Positions 26,869 to 36,022 of a stretch of 64,000 nucleotides of DNA are shown here, piece after piece (position 1 is the first letter of the stretch; each line of letters opens with the position of its first letter). Below the pieces are notes generated by a model. That model had not been told where the DNA came from and did no database searches. It saw nothing but the letters and a program-made list of their open reading frames with translations. Source of the stretch: Marinibactrum halimedae (GTDB lineage Bacteria; Pseudomonadota; Gammaproteobacteria; Pseudomonadales; Cellvibrionaceae); NCBI RefSeq assembly GCF_021234875.1, contig NZ_JAJQVM010000005.1, positions 62,001 through 126,000 on the forward strand. The letters are read 5' to 3'. The position numbers were made by a program, and so were the translations under genes.

Positions 26869-28809
26869 TTACTCCGCATTCTCGGCGTGCAGAGCTTCCA
26901 AGGTATCGGTCACCTCTAGCCATTCTTCTTCGGCTTCTTCCAATTGTTGAACCACATCGGCTTGTTCTTTCAATAAGGCTTGTAATTGGGCTTTTTGCTC
27001 GGGGTTGGCGTATAAAGTTTCATCGGCCAGTGCCGTTTCCAGCTCATTCTTTCGTGACGCCAGTTGCCCCATTGCAGTTTCGAGCTTTTTAACTCGGTTA
27101 GTGAGTGGTTTGAGTTTCTCTCTTAAGGCCGCCGCCGCTTGTCGCTGGCTTTTCCGGTCTATCTTTTCAACGGCTTTGGGGGGCGTTTCTTCTGCTGTGC
27201 TGGGGGTTTCTGAGTGCGTATTTAAGACGTTTTTCGCATCGGCGTTTCTTTGGCTCAACCAGCGTTGGTAGTCTTCCAATGTGCCGTCAAATACTTCAAC
27301 TTTTCCGGCGTCAACCAAGACGAAATCAGTAACCGTGTTGCGAAGTAGGTGACGATCATGGGAGATAATCACCACCGCTCCGGCATAAGCTTGTAGCGCG
27401 ACTGTCAATGCGTGACGCATTTCCAAGTCCAAATGGTTGGTGGGCTCGTCCAGCAGCAATAAATTGGGCTGTTGCCAAGCAATGATGGCCAGAGCTAAAC
27501 GGGCTTTTTCACCTCCAGAAAAGGGACGAATGGGTTCGAGAGCGCGATCACCATGGAAGTCAAAGCCGCCTAAAAAATTACGGATGCTTTGTTCTGTGGC
27601 ATTTGGAGATAAGCGTTGTAGATGCAGAGCGCAGGAGGCGTCCATATCCAACGCTTCCAGTTGATGCTGGTTAAAATAGCCAATATGAAGGTGTTCACCG
27701 CACACCCGTTCACCTGACAGCAATCCAGTTGATTCTGCAATGCATTTAATTAGTGTGGATTTCCCTGCGCCGTTAGCGCCGAGTAAACCCAAACGTGTTT
27801 CCGGGGTAATGCTGATGTTCACAGTGCTTAACAGCGGTGTTTGATCGTACCCCAATACCCCGTTATCCAAGCGTACCAGCGGCGTTGACATTTTTTCTGT
27901 GCAGGGAATAGAAAATTGAAAAGGCGAATCTATATGAGCTGGAGCAATGGCTTCCATGCGTTGTAATTCTTTTAATCGACTCTGAGCCTGTTTGGCTTTG
28001 GTCGCTTTGGCCCGAAAACGACGAACAAAATTTTCAATTTCGTTAATACGACGTTGCTGTTTTTCAAAGGCTTGCTGTTGCTGAGACAGCCGTTCGGCTT
28101 TTTGTCTTTCGTAGCTGGAATAATTCCCTGCGTAAAGAACTAACTCTCGTTGCTCAATATTCACCACTTCACTAATGACTTGATCGAGAAAATCTCGGTC
28201 ATGGGAGATCAGCAGTAATGTGCCTTGGTAGCGTTGCAGCCATTGTTCAAGCCAGACGGTGGTGTCTAAATCCAGGTGGTTAGTGGGCTCGTCTAGCAGG
28301 AGTAATTCCGATGGACGCATGAGTGCTTGAGCAAGATTTAATCGGATACGCCATCCACCCGAAAAGCTGTTTACGGGCTTTTGATAGTCCTGGTTGGTAA
28401 ACCCTAACCCTTGTAGCAGTTGTTCGGCACGTACACTGGCGTTATAGCCATCAATGGTTTCGAGTTGCGCGTACAGTTGCCCGAGTCGCTCTCCGTTACT
28501 GCCGTCATCTTCGGCAATCGCGTTTTCGATATTTCGTAGCTCGGTATCGCCGTCAATCACATAGTCCAGTGCAGAGCGTTCACTGCCGTCCACTTCCTGG
28601 GCCATATGGGCAATTCGCCAGTCGTTCGGGATATCACAATGGCCTCCATCGGGCTGTAATTGTCCAAGCAAGAGCTTAAATAGGCTGGATTTGCCACAGC
28701 CATTGGCACCGATAACGCCAATTTTGTGGCCCGGATAGATACGCAGGCTGGTTTCTTCAAGCAAAGGCTTAGTGCCGCGTTGTAAGCTGAGTTCGTTCAA
28801 TGTAATCAT
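26869..28809 (-). CDS. yheS: ABC-F family ATPase YheS
   Basis: ABC-F proteins are cytoplasmic twin ATPases that act on the ribosome, with no membrane domain. The 646-residue product has two ATP sites: Walker A GANGCGKSS and GANGAGKST, signatures SGGWRIRLNLAQAL and SGGEKARLALAI, and Walker B LLLLDEPTNHLDLD and LLLLDEPTNHLDLE. A linker with FVRRFRAKATKAKQAQSR lies between them. The C-terminal coiled coil (LREKLKPLTNRVKKLETAM) is present. The N-terminus (MITLNELSLQRGTKPLLEE, ALDYVIDGDTELR) fits YheS better than EttA or Uup. It is divergent from the next gene with only 34 bp between starts. Confidence 0.93.
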   Translation of the reverse strand: MITLNELSLQRGTKPLLEETSLRIYPGHKIGVIGANGCGKSSLFKLLLGQLQPDGGHCDIPNDWRIAHMAQEVDGSERSALDYVIDGDTELRNIENAIAEDDGSNGERLGQLYAQLETIDGYNASVRAEQLLQGLGFTNQDYQKPVNSFSGGWRIRLNLAQALMRPSELLLLDEPTNHLDLDTTVWLEQWLQRYQGTLLLISHDRDFLDQVISEVVNIEQRELVLYAGNYSSYERQKAERLSQQQQAFEKQQRRINEIENFVRRFRAKATKAKQAQSRLKELQRMEAIAPAHIDSPFQFSIPCTEKMSTPLVRLDNGVLGYDQTPLLSTVNISITPETRLGLLGANGAGKSTLIKCIAESTGLLSGERVCGEHLHIGYFNQHQLEALDMDASCALHLQRLSPNATEQSIRNFLGGFDFHGDRALEPIRPFSGGEKARLALAIIAWQQPNLLLLDEPTNHLDLEMRHALTVALQAYAGAVVIISHDRHLLRNTVTDFVLVDAGKVEVFDGTLEDYQRWLSQRNADAKNVLNTHSETPSTAEETPPKAVEKIDRKSQRQAAAALREKLKPLTNRVKKLETAMGQLASRKNELETALADETLYANPEQKAQLQALLKEQADVVQQLEEAEEEWLEVTDTLEALHAENAE

Positions 28810-28843
28810 GGCGGCATTCTACATGGCAGAGGTGTAAACCGTA

Positions 28844-29440
28844 ATGGTACTGGAGAATGATCTCTGGAAATTTTCTCTTAAAACCTATGCTCATGCACAG
28901 GTTGCAGAGTATTGCTTGCAGCTTCAGGATGAATTTGGAGTGAATGTGAACCTTATTCTCTGGTGCTTATGGCTAGAGAGTCGTTCTATTGCTATTTCAA
29001 GCGAGGATATTCATCAGGCTAATTTGGCGGTTGCACTGTGGCAAGAAAGGATTACTGTGCCGCTTCGCGAAGATCGCAGGGCCTTGAAGCTTCTGGTTGA
29101 GGATTGTTTTCATTACCTGCAATTGAGGGAGCAAGTTAAAAGGCTGGAGCTGCTTAGTGAACAATATCAGCAGTTTATTTTGTGGCGTTACTCTGCCTCA
29201 GTCATTTCAAGCTGGCAGGCCTACGTAAAATCCGAAATGTCACTCTATAAAAACTCACATGATGAAGGCTTTCATGACCTGTCCAAAGACAAGTTTGATC
29301 AAGTTGATGCTGAAAAGTCCATAATTTGGAAAAGGCCGCCCATCGCTCTAGCGTATTTTTATGATTTAAATGAGAAAAATAAACGACGATTGTTGGGAAT
29401 AAAAAACATCATTACTGAGTCCGATATTAACGGGCAGTAA
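28844..29440 (+). CDS. TIGR02444 (DUF2390) family protein
   Basis: This is a cytoplasmic protein of unknown function. The conserved front (DLWKFSLKTYAHAQVAEYCLQLQ, GVNVNLILWCLWLESR) is typical of the TIGR02444 family, usually found near yheS and algP in Pseudomonas relatives. Only about the first 130 residues match the usual family length of 150-170. The C-terminal part (KDKFDQVDAEKSIIWKRP onward) looks like an added helical extension. The stop codon lies inside the stem of a terminator hairpin. Confidence 0.82.
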   Translation: MVLENDLWKFSLKTYAHAQVAEYCLQLQDEFGVNVNLILWCLWLESRSIAISSEDIHQANLAVALWQERITVPLREDRRALKLLVEDCFHYLQLREQVKRLELLSEQYQQFILWRYSASVISSWQAYVKSEMSLYKNSHDEGFHDLSKDKFDQVDAEKSIIWKRPPIALAYFYDLNEKNKRRLLGIKNIITESDINGQ

Positions 29441-29450
29441 TGATGTTTTT
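29402..29450 (+). terminator. Long-stem terminator overlapping the TIGR02444 stop
   Basis: A perfect 16-bp inverted repeat (AAAAACATCATTACTG with CAGTAATGATGTTTTT) with a 17-base loop ends in five T. The gene's last 13 codons and its TAA stop form part of the hairpin. The A run on the other side could also stop transcription coming from algP. Confidence 0.85.
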
Positions 29451-29552
29451 AAGGGCAGGAAGCACACCTGCCGGTCTTAACTGGAATGGCCTTTTTATAA
29501 AAACGTCCTTTTGTGCGTATTTTCTCTCCTTCAGCCTTTCCGTTATTAAAGA

Positions 29553-30461
29553 TTAAAGTAGAGGCGCATCGAATAAGCTGGGTGTTTGGGGCTTATCGTC
29601 TTCGGATGCATCACTTTCATTTGCACTGTCTTCGGCAGGTGCTGGCGTTTCTTCAGCAGTGTTTTCTGGCGTTACCTCTGTTTCAGTCGCTTCTGCTTCT
29701 ACTGTTTCTACTTCTGTTTCCGGAGACTCTGGCGTGTTTTCTACGATGGGTGTCTCTGGGGCTACGTCTGTAGCGGGTGTTTCCTGCGCTACCGCTAACT
29801 CTTCTACTGGAGTCGCCGGAGTCTCTACTTTGGGCTCTTCCACTTTTTTAGGCTTGCGGCCTCTTTTCTTTGGTGCCGGCTTTTCGGTTGCAGTGGTATC
29901 TTCCGCAACTTTTATTTTTGGCGGACGTCCACGACGTTTTTTCACTGGTTGACCATCTTCAGTGACGGCCGGTGTTGCAGCAGCAGCGGGCTTGGCTTTT
30001 GGTGGGCGTCCACGACGTTTTTTGACAACAGGTTGATCGTCGTCGGTGGTGACTGCTGTTTTTGCAGCGACTCCAGTCGTGCGGTTTTTGCTTCCCGGTT
30101 TACGGCCGCGCTTTTTCGGTGCTGCTTTTGGAGTTGATTTTTTCTGTGTGCGGCTTGTTGTTGAAGTCATTTGGGCAATGGTTTCGGCAACCTTAATGTC
30201 TTCTTGTGTACTTTCTAGTTCTGAGGTGGCAATTTCCAGCTCGAGTTCAGCAAGCTCAGCGATGGATTCGGCTTTTTCAGCAGCAACGCGTGCTTTTTCA
30301 GAACGGGCTAATGCCGAGCTTGCCGCTTTTTGGGCTTTTTCAACGCGCTTAACCGCTGACGCAACTTTTTTAAGACGCGCCGCTTCTAATTTTTGTGAAA
30401 CATTTTCTATTTGAGCTTCAAGGTCCGCTACGGTATCGACGGATTTTCTTCGGGCAGCCAT
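29553..30461 (-). CDS. algP: AlgP-like histone H1-type protein with AT-hooks
   Basis: This 302-residue nucleoid-type protein resembles Pseudomonas AlgP/AlgR3. Residues 1-100 form an Ala/Lys/Glu-rich coiled coil (VADLEAQIENVSQKLEAARL onward). Residues about 110-215 carry four AT-hook-like units (KKRGRKPGSK, KKRRGRPPKAK, KKRRGRPPKIK, KKRGRKPKK) that should bind AT-rich minor grooves. The last 90 residues are an acidic Pro/Glu/Thr-rich tail, unlike the KPAA repeat tail of P. aeruginosa AlgP. An AAGGA ribosome site precedes the start. The gene neighbours an FKBP gene as in Pseudomonas. Low-complexity coding may vary in length between strains. Confidence 0.8.
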   Translation of the reverse strand: MAARRKSVDTVADLEAQIENVSQKLEAARLKKVASAVKRVEKAQKAASSALARSEKARVAAEKAESIAELAELELEIATSELESTQEDIKVAETIAQMTSTTSRTQKKSTPKAAPKKRGRKPGSKNRTTGVAAKTAVTTDDDQPVVKKRRGRPPKAKPAAAATPAVTEDGQPVKKRRGRPPKIKVAEDTTATEKPAPKKRGRKPKKVEEPKVETPATPVEELAVAQETPATDVAPETPIVENTPESPETEVETVEAEATETEVTPENTAEETPAPAEDSANESDASEDDKPQTPSLFDAPLL

Positions 30462-30780
30462 GTGTCGAATCCTTATGATGAAATTTGGGTTGGTTAGATA
30501 TTTTTATTAAAGATGGGATGATAACGTTGTTTTTTTTAAAAATGTACGTTTGCTGCTGTAATTTTCATCGGATTTAATAATCTTAGCACCGGCATTCTCT
30601 ACTGACGGATTTTTTACCGATAAAACTGTGCATTTGTGCAACTTATTGTCCCCAAAATGTTCAGTGAAAGGCTTGCAGTGGGTGTGCGACCTAACCGTTA
30701 TAGGTTACCATGAACACGTCATAGGGGGGCGAGCGCCCGCGTGGCACTTAACAGAACACTAAAATTATTGGGTATTTGGA
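30462..30780. promoter_or_regulatory. 319-bp divergent spacer between algP and FKBP genes
   Basis: No gene is visible. The region must hold divergent promoters for algP (minus) and the FKBP lipoprotein gene (plus). I cannot assign a specific -35/-10 pair or operator with confidence. Confidence 0.35.
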
Positions 30781-31536
30781 ATGAAATTAAAACTAATCGC
30801 CGGTATCGCCCTGGGCTCTCTCATCCTTGCGGGTTGTGGTGAAAAAAAAGAAGAGGCGGCTGCTCCAGTTGAACCAACGTTAGAAACGCTTGAGCAAAAA
30901 GTTAGCTACATTTTCGGCATGAATCTTGGCAATCAATTTAAGCGCGATGATATTGAGTTGGATATCGACATCATGGCGATGGCATTGCGTGATGCAAGAG
31001 AAGGTAAAGACCCTCGCTTGACGGAAGAAGAAATGCAACAGGCCATGACGCAATTCCAAGAGAAGCAGCGTGCCGCAAAAGCAGAGGCTGCAAAAGCCAT
31101 TGCGGATGCAAATTCAAAAGAAGGGCAGGATTACTTGACGGCTAATGCCGGCAAAGAAGGGGTTGTGACCACAGAGAGTGGTTTGCAATACAAGGTAATT
31201 ACTGAAGGTAGTGGGCCTAAGCCAACCCCAACCGATACCGTTACCGTTCACTATCGTGGTACGTTAATTGATGGCACTGAGTTCGATAGCTCTTATGGTC
31301 GTGGTGAGCCCACGTCTTTCCCAGTAAATGCCGTGATTGCCGGTTGGACTGAAGCACTTCAGTTGATGCCAGAAGGCTCTAAGTGGGAACTGTATATCCC
31401 GGCAGAGTTGGCCTATGGCCCAGGTGGAACCGGTGGCTTAATTGGTCCAAACGCTACGCTGATCTTTGAAGTTGAGTTGCTAAAAGCCTCTCAAGACAAA
31501 GAAGGCGAAGAGAAAAAAGAATCAAAAGAAGGCTAA
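30781..31536 (+). CDS. FKBP-type peptidyl-prolyl isomerase lipoprotein
   Basis: This is a Mip/FkpA-like periplasmic foldase. The 251-residue product has a lipoprotein signal (LIAGIALGSLILAGC then GEKK), an N-terminal dimerisation domain (KVSYIFGMNLGNQFKRDDIEL), a helical connector (TQFQEKQRAAKAEAAKAIA) and the FKBP domain (GLQYKVITEGSGPKPTPTD, VHYRGTLIDGTEFDSSY, AVIAGWTEALQLMPEGSKWEL, IPAELAYGPGG, NATLIFEVELL). It ends in a charged Lys/Glu tail. It catalyses cis-trans isomerisation of prolyl bonds. Its position beside algP is the same as in Pseudomonas. Confidence 0.94.
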   Translation: MKLKLIAGIALGSLILAGCGEKKEEAAAPVEPTLETLEQKVSYIFGMNLGNQFKRDDIELDIDIMAMALRDAREGKDPRLTEEEMQQAMTQFQEKQRAAKAEAAKAIADANSKEGQDYLTANAGKEGVVTTESGLQYKVITEGSGPKPTPTDTVTVHYRGTLIDGTEFDSSYGRGEPTSFPVNAVIAGWTEALQLMPEGSKWELYIPAELAYGPGGTGGLIGPNATLIFEVELLKASQDKEGEEKKESKEG

Positions 31537-31628
31537 TTTTAGTCGGCCTTCTTTCTACTCGGGTGCTCGCAACATCCTGACTGACAGATTAAGTGGGGTG
31601 CATCCATTGCCACTAATGGGTCAGTTTA

Positions 31629-31656
31629 AAAACCCGGCATTGCCGGGTTTTTTTAT
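31629..31656 (+). terminator. Terminator after FKBP gene
   Basis: An 8-bp stem (AACCCGGC / GCCGGGTT) with a 3-base loop is followed by a run of T. It separates the FKBP gene from convergent rep, and the flanking A run may let it work in both directions. Confidence 0.9.
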
Positions 31657-31687
31657 GCCTTGCTTATTACTTGATTAAAAACGCACA

Positions 31688-33706
31688 TTAAAGATCGTCA
31701 AACAAGTTTTTTAAATTATCCAGTGTGGCTCGTCCACGGGCCTGATTTTTCTCTGGATTGTATTGTCCAAAACCTTCTTGTTCTAAATCATTTTCTGGCA
31801 GCTCATCAATAAATCGGCTCATACTGGTTTCGAGTACTTCGCCGTATTGTTTACGTTTTCCGGCCAGCGTCAGCGTTAATGTTTTTTCTGCCCGTGTGAT
31901 TCCCACATAAGCGAGTCGGCGCTCTTCTTCTATGTTGTCTTCTTCAATACTGGTTCGGTGGGGCAGGATGTCCTCTTCCATTCCCAGAATAAAAACGTGT
32001 GGAAATTCCAAACCTTTGGAGGCGTGAAGGGTCATCATTTGTACTTGGTCTTGTACCTCGGCTTCTTCTTGTCGATCCAAGAGATCCATCAGAACCAGCT
32101 TGGCGATGGCGTCTTTCAGGTTTAATGGTTCTCGTGCAGGGTCGGTGGGCTCTAGCATTTTCGCAATAGACTCAATTAAATAGTGCACATTTTCTAGGCG
32201 CCTTTCGGCTACCTTGGCGCTGCTGGCATTTTGGTGTAACCACCCTTCATAATCGATGTCGTTAATTAATTGTCGTAACGCAGCCGTTGCTTTTTCCGAT
32301 TCGGTTTCAATCGTGAGCTTTTCCATCCAATGGCAAAATCGTTGAATACGCTCGGAGGTATTGGCCGCCAATTGCTGTTGCAAACCGATCTCCTGACAGG
32401 CTTGAAACATACTGATTTCTCGCGTGGTGGCGTAATTACCTAAGGTTTCGAGTGTGGATGTACCAATTTGTCGGCGTGGTGTATTAATAATACGGAGGAA
32501 AGCGTTGTCGTCATCAGGATTAATGATGAGACGAAAATACGCCATGATGTCTTTAATTTCGGTGCGTGCGAAAAACGACGTGCCTCCACTCATGCTGTAG
32601 GGAATTTGATGTTGTTGCAGTTTTAGCTCCATAAGACGCGCTTGGTGATTGCCGCGATAAAGAATGGCAAAGTCTTTGTAGCTGACTTGGCGCTGCATTT
32701 TTTGATTCAGTATTTCGGTGGCGACTCGTTCAGCTTCGCTGTCTTCGTTGGTGCATTTAATAATACGAATGGGCTCCCCAATGGCTTTTTCACTCCATAG
32801 TGTTTTTTCGAATTCATGGGGGTTGTGGGCGATAAGATGGTTGGCTACTTTCAGTATGCGTTGAGTAGAACGGTAGTTTTGTTCCAGTTTGATGACTTCT
32901 AATTGAGGAAAGTCCACTTTAAGTTGAGTCATGTTTTCAGGGCGGGCACCTCGCCAGGCATAAATAGATTGATCATCATCGCCCACCACCGTGAGCGCAG
33001 CCCGATCACCCACTAATTGTTTCACCAGACGGTATTGGCTGTTATTGGTGTCTTGGTATTCGTCGACCAGCAAGTAGCGAATTCGACGCTTCCAAGAATC
33101 AAGAATGTTGGGTTGCTCTGAGAATAATTGAACTGGAAGTAAAATGAGGTCGTCAAAATCGACGGCGTTATAGGCGCGTAAGGCTTGGTTGTAGCGTTGA
33201 TACACCAATGCCATCAGATACTCCCCATCACTAGAGGCACGGCTCATGGCATGTTCTGGGGTGACGAGGTCATTTTTCCAGTTCGAGATGTGATGTTGTG
33301 TAAGATCCAGTTGGTCTGAATCTAAATCACCGTCTTTAAGCATCAATTCGCGCAGTAGCGACTTGGCATCTTCCGCATCAAAAATGGAAAACCCGGGTTT
33401 AAACCCAAGTGCTTTATGTTCTTTACGAATGATGTTTAACCCGAGGTTGTGAAAGGTAGACACCGTAAGCCCTTTAGCTCTACCACCTTTGAGTAATGCA
33501 CTTACACGTTCTTTCATCTCCCTAGCTGCCTTATTGGTGAAGGTTAAGGCGGCAATATGGTGAGCTGTGTAACCACACTCATCCACAAGGTAGGCAATTT
33601 TTCTGGTGATCACGCTGGTCTTGCCACTGCCAGCTCCTGCGAGTACAAGGCAGGGGCCATCAATGTATGAAACGGCCTGCTTTTGACGAGAATTGAGATT
33701 GTTCAA
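31688..33706 (-). CDS. rep: ATP-dependent DNA helicase Rep
   Basis: This is a superfamily 1A 3'-5' helicase that helps replication forks pass obstacles. The 672-residue protein carries motif I (LAGAGSGKTSVIT), Ia (ALTFTNKAAREMKERV), II (LLVDEYQDTNNSQY), III (VGDDDQSIYAWRGA), IV (LEQNYRST), V (MTLHASKGLEFPHVFILGMEE) and VI (ERRLAYVGITRAEK). The NNLNSRQKQAVSYIDGP start and length fit Rep better than UvrD. It is transcribed away from the EAL gene, as at the rep-PA5295 locus of P. aeruginosa. Confidence 0.95.
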   Translation of the reverse strand: MNNLNSRQKQAVSYIDGPCLVLAGAGSGKTSVITRKIAYLVDECGYTAHHIAALTFTNKAAREMKERVSALLKGGRAKGLTVSTFHNLGLNIIRKEHKALGFKPGFSIFDAEDAKSLLRELMLKDGDLDSDQLDLTQHHISNWKNDLVTPEHAMSRASSDGEYLMALVYQRYNQALRAYNAVDFDDLILLPVQLFSEQPNILDSWKRRIRYLLVDEYQDTNNSQYRLVKQLVGDRAALTVVGDDDQSIYAWRGARPENMTQLKVDFPQLEVIKLEQNYRSTQRILKVANHLIAHNPHEFEKTLWSEKAIGEPIRIIKCTNEDSEAERVATEILNQKMQRQVSYKDFAILYRGNHQARLMELKLQQHQIPYSMSGGTSFFARTEIKDIMAYFRLIINPDDDNAFLRIINTPRRQIGTSTLETLGNYATTREISMFQACQEIGLQQQLAANTSERIQRFCHWMEKLTIETESEKATAALRQLINDIDYEGWLHQNASSAKVAERRLENVHYLIESIAKMLEPTDPAREPLNLKDAIAKLVLMDLLDRQEEAEVQDQVQMMTLHASKGLEFPHVFILGMEEDILPHRTSIEEDNIEEERRLAYVGITRAEKTLTLTLAGKRKQYGEVLETSMSRFIDELPENDLEQEGFGQYNPEKNQARGRATLDNLKNLFDDL

Positions 33707-34220
33707 TGAAGGACTTCCGACGAGTGCAAAGTAAACGGGTTAGTGAGACTGAATACGATAAGGGTTAACTTAATAGTATCCGTGTTTACTTGAGGGATAA
33801 AAGGACTATTCGTGTAATGACGGCGTCATCTGTTTTCTGATAAGGGCTTGAGGAGGATAAATGAATGTGAATCCCTTTGCGCAATAGACGGATGTCTTAT
33901 ATTTAGAGGGGTTTTTATGCGCCAAAATGAGTTGATAGAAATCATAAATCATAGAAAATTTTGTAAAATGTGACGCTATTTTCTTATTTGTGTGCGCTAT
34001 GTTGATTTAAATTTGTTAAAAATAGCGTGTTTAAGAAAAATTAAGATTCATTGTGCAGGGGTTAATAATGACTCTACATAAATGAGAGCCCCTTAATCGT
34101 CTCGTTGGTGCTGTCACGGTAAACTAACCCCTAATCCCGTCACTGAGTCAGGCTGAAAGCGTGATGTTGTGTTGGCTAACTGACTCATGAGATATGGCTT
34201 AACGCCCCCAAGGTTTAATC
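33707..34220. promoter_or_regulatory. 514-bp divergent spacer between rep and EAL gene
   Basis: No open frame of convincing quality is present. The sequence is AT-rich in the middle and must contain the promoters of both genes. No specific operator stands out. Confidence 0.3.
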
Positions 34221-35936
34221 ATGGAACCCTGTATTAATGTGCTTGTTGTGGTTGAACGAGCCGACACTTTTCAAATGCTGGAACAACACTTAGAGCAATC
34301 TAGCCAAGCGTATCGTCTTCGTTGGCAAGATTCGCTGGATGGGGTGGAGTCAGTGCTGGAAGAAGGTGAATATGATGCCGTATTGATTGAATACCATTGG
34401 GGAGAGGTTAACTGTAAGCCATTAATTTCCAGTTTGAACCGCTTGTCATTGGCTTCGGCACTGGTGGTGCTTGATGGTCACAACGGCCCTTCTTCAAACC
34501 GGTTTTCTCAAAGCAGTGCCGATAGCCTTTTGCGCTGTGGTTATGATTGTCTAACGATTTCTCTAGATCGGTTGCACCAGTTGGATCGAACTATTCGCTT
34601 TGCCATTGAACACAAGTTGCCGTTATCGGAACACTTTGACTCTTCGACGCAGTTGCCGAGCCATCGCTTACTGATGCATCGACTCAATCATGTTATTCCG
34701 TTGAGCCAACGTAATGGTGACAAGTTTGCGTTATTACTGGTGGAATTTGACGTGGTATGTGAGTCAGAGCCACAACAGGTGAGCGTCGATCAGTTAATTA
34801 GCCATGCCGCAAAGCGTTTGCGAGGCATCATGCGGCGCAGTGATTTTGTAGCGAGAGTTTCTGGACAACAGTTTGCCATTCTGTTGGAGGGAATTGAGGC
34901 TGTATCGGGGGTTTCGAACTTTGCCACCAAGGTTATTGAGCGATTTGCCACCCCTGAGAGCTTGGCAGATGTACGTTATTCATTAGCGTGTCGAATTGGG
35001 GCCGTCGTGCACCCACCCACCGATCAATCATCGGAAGCCGTTTTTGGCCATGCGTTGTCGGTGTTGAATGAAAGTGATTATGGCGAATTTCGTTTATACC
35101 GACATAACAAGGGCGATTTCTCGAAAGAAAGCGAACGACTGAATATTGAGTCTCAACTCAATGAGGCCATCGCAAAAAAAGAATTTATTCTTCAGTATCA
35201 ACCAAGGTTTGAATTAGACAGCGGCAACATCGTTGGGGTAGAGGCTCTATTACGGTGGCAGCACCCAGAAAGGGGTTTATTGCAGCCACAAGAGTTTATG
35301 GAAGTTGCTGAGTCCAGTGGTTTAATTTGTGATATTGGTCGTTGGGTTATGGTGCAAGCTTGCCGAGATTGGCAAGTCATACAGCGGTCTTGTGGCCAAA
35401 TGATCACGATGGCAATTAACCTTTCCCCCAAGCAGTTTGCTGATCATTCATTGGTTGATGTGCTGGAAGGACTTCGCCTTGAGGCTGATCTTGACTCGTT
35501 TCATGGGTTAGAGCTCGAAATTACTGAAACACAAGTGTTGGATAATTTAGAGTTTGTGGCCACTCGTATGGAACAACTGGCGGAGATGGGGGTGTACTTT
35601 TCGTTGGATGATTTTGGTACGGGTTATTCTTCCTTTGTTCATTTACAACAACTGCCTATTCAGGCTCTGAAAATTGATCGTACCTTTATTAATCGTTGTG
35701 ATATTAATAAAGACGATGCTGTATTGGTGGATGCGATTGTAAAAATGGCGAAAAGCCTAGGGAAGTCGGTGATTGCAGAAGGTGTAGAAACGTCGAAGCA
35801 GCAGCAATTGTTATTGTTATCTGGCTGCGATCAAGCCCAAGGGTTTTTCTTGAGTGAGCCATTAGATCTTCATCATTTATGTGCATTGTTGATGGAGCGT
35901 CCATCAAGAGAATCAGAATCTTCTTTGTTTCATTAA
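34221..35936 (+). CDS. c-di-GMP phosphodiesterase with inactive receiver and GGDEF domains
   Basis: The 571-residue cytoplasmic protein has three parts. The N-terminal 120 residues resemble a receiver domain (YDAVLIEYHWGEVN), but Glu57 replaces the phosphorylated Asp. A GGDEF fold follows, with its signature changed to SGQQF (residues 214-218), so it cannot make c-di-GMP. The EAL domain (about 310-560) looks active: EALLRW near residue 341, NLSPKQF, LELEITETQVLDN, LDDFGTGYSSF, LKIDRTFI, VIAEGVET and QGFFLSEP. In P. aeruginosa the gene next to rep (PA5295) has a similar degenerate GGDEF plus EAL layout. Predicted role: lowering c-di-GMP. Confidence 0.9.
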   Translation: MEPCINVLVVVERADTFQMLEQHLEQSSQAYRLRWQDSLDGVESVLEEGEYDAVLIEYHWGEVNCKPLISSLNRLSLASALVVLDGHNGPSSNRFSQSSADSLLRCGYDCLTISLDRLHQLDRTIRFAIEHKLPLSEHFDSSTQLPSHRLLMHRLNHVIPLSQRNGDKFALLLVEFDVVCESEPQQVSVDQLISHAAKRLRGIMRRSDFVARVSGQQFAILLEGIEAVSGVSNFATKVIERFATPESLADVRYSLACRIGAVVHPPTDQSSEAVFGHALSVLNESDYGEFRLYRHNKGDFSKESERLNIESQLNEAIAKKEFILQYQPRFELDSGNIVGVEALLRWQHPERGLLQPQEFMEVAESSGLICDIGRWVMVQACRDWQVIQRSCGQMITMAINLSPKQFADHSLVDVLEGLRLEADLDSFHGLELEITETQVLDNLEFVATRMEQLAEMGVYFSLDDFGTGYSSFVHLQQLPIQALKIDRTFINRCDINKDDAVLVDAIVKMAKSLGKSVIAEGVETSKQQQLLLLSGCDQAQGFFLSEPLDLHHLCALLMERPSRESESSLFH

Positions 35937-35975
35937 TTGAAACACGCCTTGTATTCTCCATTACGCGATGTGATC

Positions 35976-36001
35976 GCCCTTTGTTTTAATTAAAGGGCTT
36001 T
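35976..36001. terminator. Terminator between EAL gene and comM
   Basis: A 7-bp stem (GCCCTTT / AAAGGGC) with a 9-base AT-rich loop lies 40 bp after the EAL gene stop and is followed by TTT. It sits between convergent genes and may serve both. Confidence 0.6.
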
Positions 36002-36022
36002 AACTGATCTCATTTTCTCTTT

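Noticed and set aside
29586-30414. Several Ser/Val/Phe-rich plus-strand frames opposite algP
   Set aside because: They are shadows of the low-complexity algP coding sequence, produced by its biased codons.
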